A DNA stretch of 64,000 nt from an uncultured Lachnospiraceae bacterium. Lineage in GTDB: Bacteria; Bacillota; Clostridia; Lachnospirales; Lachnospiraceae. Below are positions 60,580 to 64,000 of the stretch, in pieces. The translations under genes and the position numbers were made by a program. The notes beneath the pieces are model-generated. The model was not told where the DNA came from and did not search any database. It was given only the letters and a program-made list of their open reading frames with translations. Each line of letters starts with the position of its first letter. The first letter of the stretch is position 1. The stretch is taken from assembly GCA_910588965.1 (NCBI GenBank), contig CAJUSO010000006.1, positions 24,392 to 88,391 on the forward strand. The letters are read 5' to 3'.

Positions 60580-61986
60580 ATGAAAGTATACAATACCCTA
60601 AGCAGGAAAAAAGAAGAATTTGTGCCCTTAGAAGAAGGCAAGGTCAGGATGTATGTATGCGGCCCGACCGTATACAATTTTATCCATATTGGGAACGCAA
60701 GGCCTATGATTGTCTTTGACACAGTAAGGCGTTACATGGAATACAAGGGCTACGACGTGAATTTTGTGTCTAATTTTACCGATGTGGACGATAAGATCAT
60801 CAAAAAGGCCATAGAAGAGGGCGTATCCGCCCAGGAGGTTTCACAGCGTTATATTGCTGAGTGCAAAAAGGACATGGAAGGCATGAACGTAAGGCCTGCC
60901 ACAGCCCATCCCCTGGCAACGGAGGAGATTGGCGGTATGCTGGAAATGATTTCTACATTGATAGAAAAAGGCTACGCCTACCCGGCGAAGGATGGGACCG
61001 TGTATTTCCGCACCCGCAAATTCAAGGGATATGGCAAGCTGTCCCACAAGAACCTGGATGACCTGCAGGCAGGCCACCGGGATATCCAGGTGACAGGGCA
61101 AGAGAAAGAGGACCCCCTGGATTTTGTGCTCTGGAAGCCCAAAAAAGAAGGGGAGCCCTACTGGGAGTCCCCTTGGTGCCAGGGCAGGCCGGGCTGGCAT
61201 ATCGAGTGCTCCGTGATGTCCAAGAAATACCTGGGGGAAGAAATTGATATCCATGCAGGCGGGGAGGACCTGATTTTCCCCCACCATGAAAATGAGATTG
61301 CCCAAAGCGAGGCATGCAACGGCAAGGCCTTTGCGAAATATTGGCTGCACAACGGCTTTTTGAATATTGACAACCGGAAGATGTCCAAATCCCTGGGGAA
61401 TTTCTTCACAGTAAGGGAAATTTCTGAAAAATATGACCTACAGGTGCTGCGGTTTTTCATGTTGGGCGCCCACTACCGGAGCCCCCTAAATTTCAGCGCC
61501 GAGCTGATGGAAGCGGCCAAAAACGGCCTGGAACGGATCCATAACGGGGTGGATAACCTGGAATTCCTGGCGAAAAACAGCCAGGAGGGGCAGATGGGCA
61601 GCCAGGAGGCCGTCCTCTGGCAGCAGAGCCAGGAATTTGTAGAGAAATTTGAAGCTGCTATGGACGATGATTTTAATACGGCGGACGCTATCTCAGCCGT
61701 GTTTGAGCTGGTGAGGTTTGCCAATACCCACACGGGGGAAGGATCTTCCAAGGAATTCCTGGAAAACCTGCATGGCCGGATTGGGCTGCTCTGCGGTATT
61801 TTGGGGATAACCCTAAAGCAGCAGGAAGACATCCTGGATGAAGAAATCGAGGGGCTGATTGCCGAACGGCAGGCGGCCAGGAAGGAGAAGGATTTTGCCC
61901 GGGCAGATGAAATCCGCAATATGCTGCTGGAACAGGGGATTATCTTGGAAGACACCAGAGAAGGCGTAAAATGGAAAAGGGCATAA
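60580..61986 (+). CDS. cysS: Cysteine--tRNA ligase
   Basis: A class I synthetase charging tRNA-Cys; 468 residues, full length. The zinc-binding Cys and HIGH-like motif are seen in YVCGPTVYNFIHIGNARP near residue 28. Other landmarks: DVDDKIIKKA, WHIECSVMS, DLIFPHHENEIAQSEA and the KMSKS loop in NRKMSKSLGNF near residue 268. AGGAGG precedes the start. It follows cysE by 22 bp, and its 3' end overlaps mrnC by 16 bp. Confidence 0.98.
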   Translation: MKVYNTLSRKKEEFVPLEEGKVRMYVCGPTVYNFIHIGNARPMIVFDTVRRYMEYKGYDVNFVSNFTDVDDKIIKKAIEEGVSAQEVSQRYIAECKKDMEGMNVRPATAHPLATEEIGGMLEMISTLIEKGYAYPAKDGTVYFRTRKFKGYGKLSHKNLDDLQAGHRDIQVTGQEKEDPLDFVLWKPKKEGEPYWESPWCQGRPGWHIECSVMSKKYLGEEIDIHAGGEDLIFPHHENEIAQSEACNGKAFAKYWLHNGFLNIDNRKMSKSLGNFFTVREISEKYDLQVLRFFMLGAHYRSPLNFSAELMEAAKNGLERIHNGVDNLEFLAKNSQEGQMGSQEAVLWQQSQEFVEKFEAAMDDDFNTADAISAVFELVRFANTHTGEGSSKEFLENLHGRIGLLCGILGITLKQQEDILDEEIEGLIAERQAARKEKDFARADEIRNMLLEQGIILEDTREGVKWKRA

Positions 61987-62459
61987 ATCATTATATTTTA
62001 GGCAAATGCGGCATGGAACCCAAGGATAGCCGCAGCTACTCCCCGTTGGTGCTGGCTTATATCGGGGATGGGATTTACGATTTAATCATCCGCACCATGG
62101 TGGTGGGGAAGGGGAACGCCCATGTGAACACGCTGCACAAAAAGACCAGCCAGCTGGTAAAGGCCCATGCCCAGTCTGAAATGATCCGGGTATTGTTCGC
62201 AGAACTGACGGAGGAGGAGCAGGCAGTTTACCGGCGGGGCAGGAACGCCCATTCCCCTACCATGGCCAAAAACGCCACCATGGCGGATTACCGCAGGGCC
62301 ACAGGGCTTGAGGCTTTGATGGGCTACCTATACCTGGAAGGCCGGATGGACAGGCTGATGGAGCTGGTGCTGCTGGGGATTGACAGGATGCGGGAAGAGA
62401 TGAAAGGTGAGAAGAAAGGGAAAAAGAAGGGATCTGGGAAGGATAGAAAAGGAGAGTGA
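61971..62459 (+). CDS. mrnC: Mini-ribonuclease 3
   Basis: An RNase III-like enzyme lacking the dsRNA-binding domain, needed in Firmicutes for final processing of 23S rRNA. The 162-residue protein has the catalytic segment SPLVLAYIGDGIYDLIIR, VNTLHKKTSQLVKAHAQ, and a second acidic site in EALMGYLYLEGRMDRL. The last 20 residues are a Lys/Gly-rich extension not seen in the core. It overlaps cysS by 16 bp, so it is translationally coupled. Confidence 0.95.
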   Translation: MEKGINHYILGKCGMEPKDSRSYSPLVLAYIGDGIYDLIIRTMVVGKGNAHVNTLHKKTSQLVKAHAQSEMIRVLFAELTEEEQAVYRRGRNAHSPTMAKNATMADYRRATGLEALMGYLYLEGRMDRLMELVLLGIDRMREEMKGEKKGKKKGSGKDRKGE

Positions 62460-62460
62460 G

Positions 62461-63207
62461 ATGAGTTACGAAGAGATGGCAATCGAAGGGAGGAATGCGG
62501 TCCTGGAGGCATTCCGTTCCGGAAAGACAGTAGACAAGCTGTTTGTGCTGGATGGCTGCCAGGATGGGCCTATCCGGTCAATCCTCAGGGAAGCGAAAAA
62601 ATATGGCACCGTCACACATTACGTTTCCCGGGAGCGCCTGAACCAAATGTCAGAAAGCAAGAAGCACCAGGGGGTTATCGCTTATGCAGCCGCATATGGG
62701 TATGCCCAGGTGGAAGACATGCTCCAGGCGGCAGCAAAGAAGGGGGAGCCGCCCTTCCTGGTTTTGCTGGATAATATTGAAGACCCCCACAACCTTGGGG
62801 CAATTATCCGTACCGCGAACCTGGCGGGAGCCCATGGCGTGATTATCCCAAAGCGGAGGGCGGTAGGGCTTACAGCCACTGTGGCGAAAGCATCTGCCGG
62901 AGCCATTAATTATACGCCGGTTGCAAAGGTGGCAAACCTTTCTTCTGCCATAAAAGAGCTTAAGGAGATTGGCCTCTGGTTTGTATGCGCCGATATGGGG
63001 GGCAGCCCCATGTACGGCCTGGACCTAAAGGGGCCTATCGGGCTTGTGGTCGGGAGTGAAGGCGGGGGCGTCAGCAGGCTGGTAAAGGAAAACTGTGATT
63101 TTGCAGCAGCCATCCCCATGGCAGGGGATATTGATTCCCTAAACGCTTCCGTGGCAGCAGGCGTCCTGGCCTATGAGATAGTACGGCAGAGGCTTGGCAA
63201 GCCGTAG
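62461..63207 (+). CDS. rlmB: 23S rRNA 2'-O-methyltransferase, RlmB/TrmH family
   Basis: A SPOUT-class RNA methyltransferase; 248 residues. The N-terminal substrate-binding domain includes AIEGRNAVLEAFRSGKTVDKLF. Family motifs: motif 1 LLDNIEDPHNLGAIIRTANLAGAHG, motif 2 LVVGSEGGGVSRLV and motif 3 IPMAGDIDSLNASVAAGVLAYE. Its place after cysS-mrnC matches the Firmicute RlmB/YacO gene. ATG 62461 lies one base after the mrnC stop with GGAGAGTGAG upstream. Confidence 0.94.
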   Translation: MSYEEMAIEGRNAVLEAFRSGKTVDKLFVLDGCQDGPIRSILREAKKYGTVTHYVSRERLNQMSESKKHQGVIAYAAAYGYAQVEDMLQAAAKKGEPPFLVLLDNIEDPHNLGAIIRTANLAGAHGVIIPKRRAVGLTATVAKASAGAINYTPVAKVANLSSAIKELKEIGLWFVCADMGGSPMYGLDLKGPIGLVVGSEGGGVSRLVKENCDFAAAIPMAGDIDSLNASVAAGVLAYEIVRQRLGKP

Positions 63208-63215
63208 AAGGCTGC

Positions 63216-63878
63216 ATGGGACTGGCAGCCGGGGCAGAAAGGGTTTTGGGAGAAAAACCAGTGTATAGAGGATTAAAATACAAAGACCAGACAGATGAAG
63301 AGCTCATCCGCAAATTACGGGAAGGGCACCCGGATATTATGGATTTTATCCTGGAGAAATATAAGGGCTTGGTACTGAAACGCGCCAATGCCATGTATCT
63401 GATTGGCGGCGATACGGATGATTTAATCCAGGAAGGGATGATAGGGCTGTTCAAGGCCATCCGGGATTACCGGGAAGGGAAGGACGCCTGCTTTGGCCAT
63501 TTTGCGGATATCTGCGTCACCAGGCAGATTTACCATGCGGTGGAGGCTTCCCAGAGGAAGAAGCACCAGCCCTTGAACAGCTATATTTCCCTCAACCAGG
63601 AAATGGGGGAGGAAGGGAGCGGCACATTCCTGGATTTGCTGGAATCCTTTGACAATGCCAACCCGGAGCAGCTTATCATTGATTTGGAAAGCACCAGGGC
63701 AATCCGGGAGCAGATGGAAAGCGGCCTGAGCGATTTAGAGCGCCAGGTGCTGGGGCTTTACCTGCAGGGGATGAATTACCGCCAGATTGCAGGCTTCCTA
63801 AGCAGGGATCCAAAGGCGATTGATAACGCCCTTCAGCGCATCCGGGGGAAATTGCAAAAAATTCGAAAAAAATGTTGA
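63216..63878 (+). CDS. sigH: RNA polymerase sporulation sigma factor SigH
   Basis: A sigma-70-family factor for the transition to stationary phase and sporulation; 220 residues from ATG 63216, or about 205 from the in-frame GTG at 63261, which has the better-placed GGGAG site. Region 2 includes FILEKYKGLVLKRANAMYLIGGDTDDLIQEGMIGLFKAIRDYR; the SRKKHQ-like basic block and LNSYISLNQ follow; region 4 has LSDLERQVLGLYLQGMNYRQIA and AIDNALQRIRGKLQK. It matches B. subtilis SigH across its length, and its place after rlmB supports this. The YacP gene usual between them is absent. Confidence 0.95.
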   Translation: MGLAAGAERVLGEKPVYRGLKYKDQTDEELIRKLREGHPDIMDFILEKYKGLVLKRANAMYLIGGDTDDLIQEGMIGLFKAIRDYREGKDACFGHFADICVTRQIYHAVEASQRKKHQPLNSYISLNQEMGEEGSGTFLDLLESFDNANPEQLIIDLESTRAIREQMESGLSDLERQVLGLYLQGMNYRQIAGFLSRDPKAIDNALQRIRGKLQKIRKKC

Positions 63879-63903
63879 CAACTAGGGAAATCTATAGTAT
63901 ATT
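63875..63903 (+). promoter_or_regulatory. Strong promoter for the tRNA gene
   Basis: A perfect TTGACA (63875-63880), a 17-bp spacer and TATATT (63898-63903). The -35 overlaps the sigH stop codon. About 48 bases separate it from the tRNA. Confidence 0.8.
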
Positions 63904-63950
63904 AGATAAGTCGGTTGGGATAAGCAGCCGGCAGGAAGTATAAGTAGAAC

Positions 63951-64000
63951 GCTGCTGTGGCTCAGTCGGTAGAGCGTCGCATTGGTAGTGCGGAGGTCAC
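63951..64000 (+). tRNA. tRNA-Thr (anticodon GGT), cut by the window end
   Basis: A 7-nt acceptor strand, D arm GCTCAGTCGGTAGAGC and anticodon arm with stem TCGCA/TGCGG and loop TTGGTAG are visible, giving anticodon GGT. The T arm and 3' acceptor lie past base 64000. It may be the first of a tRNA cluster. Confidence 0.9.

Overview
The window reads as chromosome from an anaerobic, spore-forming Clostridia-type Firmicute, most likely a gut Lachnospiraceae relative. Evidence: strong AGGAGG-type ribosome sites, sigma-H, a cysteine T-box, MrnC and the cysE-cysS-mrnC-rlmB-sigH block, CheV, a DUF1002 protein, a split purine-synthesis terminus (PurO-type cyclohydrolase plus stand-alone AICAR formyltransferase) and a giant FIVAR/LamG surface protein. 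Base composition is roughly half G+C by eye and fairly even. I saw no phage, transposase, integrase, rRNA or CRISPR array.

Layout: 1-2.2 kb, iron-sulfur and tRNA thiolation genes (nifS end, iscU, mnmA). 2.3-9.4 kb, acetate kinase, a small membrane protein, a two-component pair, a lipoprotein and CheV. 8.7-10.6 kb, the last two purine steps. 10.7-12.2 kb, pncB on the minus strand. 12.3-20.8 kb, a catabolic cluster on the minus strand with a divergent HxlR regulator. 21.0-36.2 kb, a hybrid kinase, a lipid-anchored foldase, asnS, two DHH phosphoesterases, a soluble MCP-like protein, a DUF1002 protein, and a coupled methyltransferase-hslO-nadE-flavodoxin run. 36.3-43.8 kb, folA, transporters, a methyltransferase and ilvB-ilvN. 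44.4-51.2 kb, one 2257-residue surface protein. 51.3-54.6 kb, a PAP2 phosphatase and a Ktr/Trk potassium system. 54.8-59.4 kb, a NYN/OST-HTH protein, glf, apt, ispF and a GNAT protein. 59.4-64 kb, a cysteine T-box leading cysE-cysS-mrnC-rlmB-sigH, then the start of tRNA-Thr.

The most notable system is the 12.3-20.8 kb cluster. Its SDR reductase, cyclase-family hydrolase, 3-hydroxyacyl-CoA-dehydrogenase-like enzyme, BKACE-family lyase, two-subunit CoA-transferase and MFS carrier match, step for step, anaerobic phloroglucinol degradation: phloroglucinol reductase, dihydrophloroglucinol cyclohydrolase, 3-hydroxy-5-oxohexanoate dehydrogenase, triacetate acetoacetate-lyase and acetoacetate CoA-transferase. 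The pathway would turn the A-ring of dietary flavonoids into acetoacetate and acetoacetyl-CoA, and then acetate or butyrate. The substrate is inferred from the enzyme set, not read directly. Three members have no assigned role: a 63-residue zinc ribbon, a cupin lacking the usual metal ligands, and the HxlR regulator.
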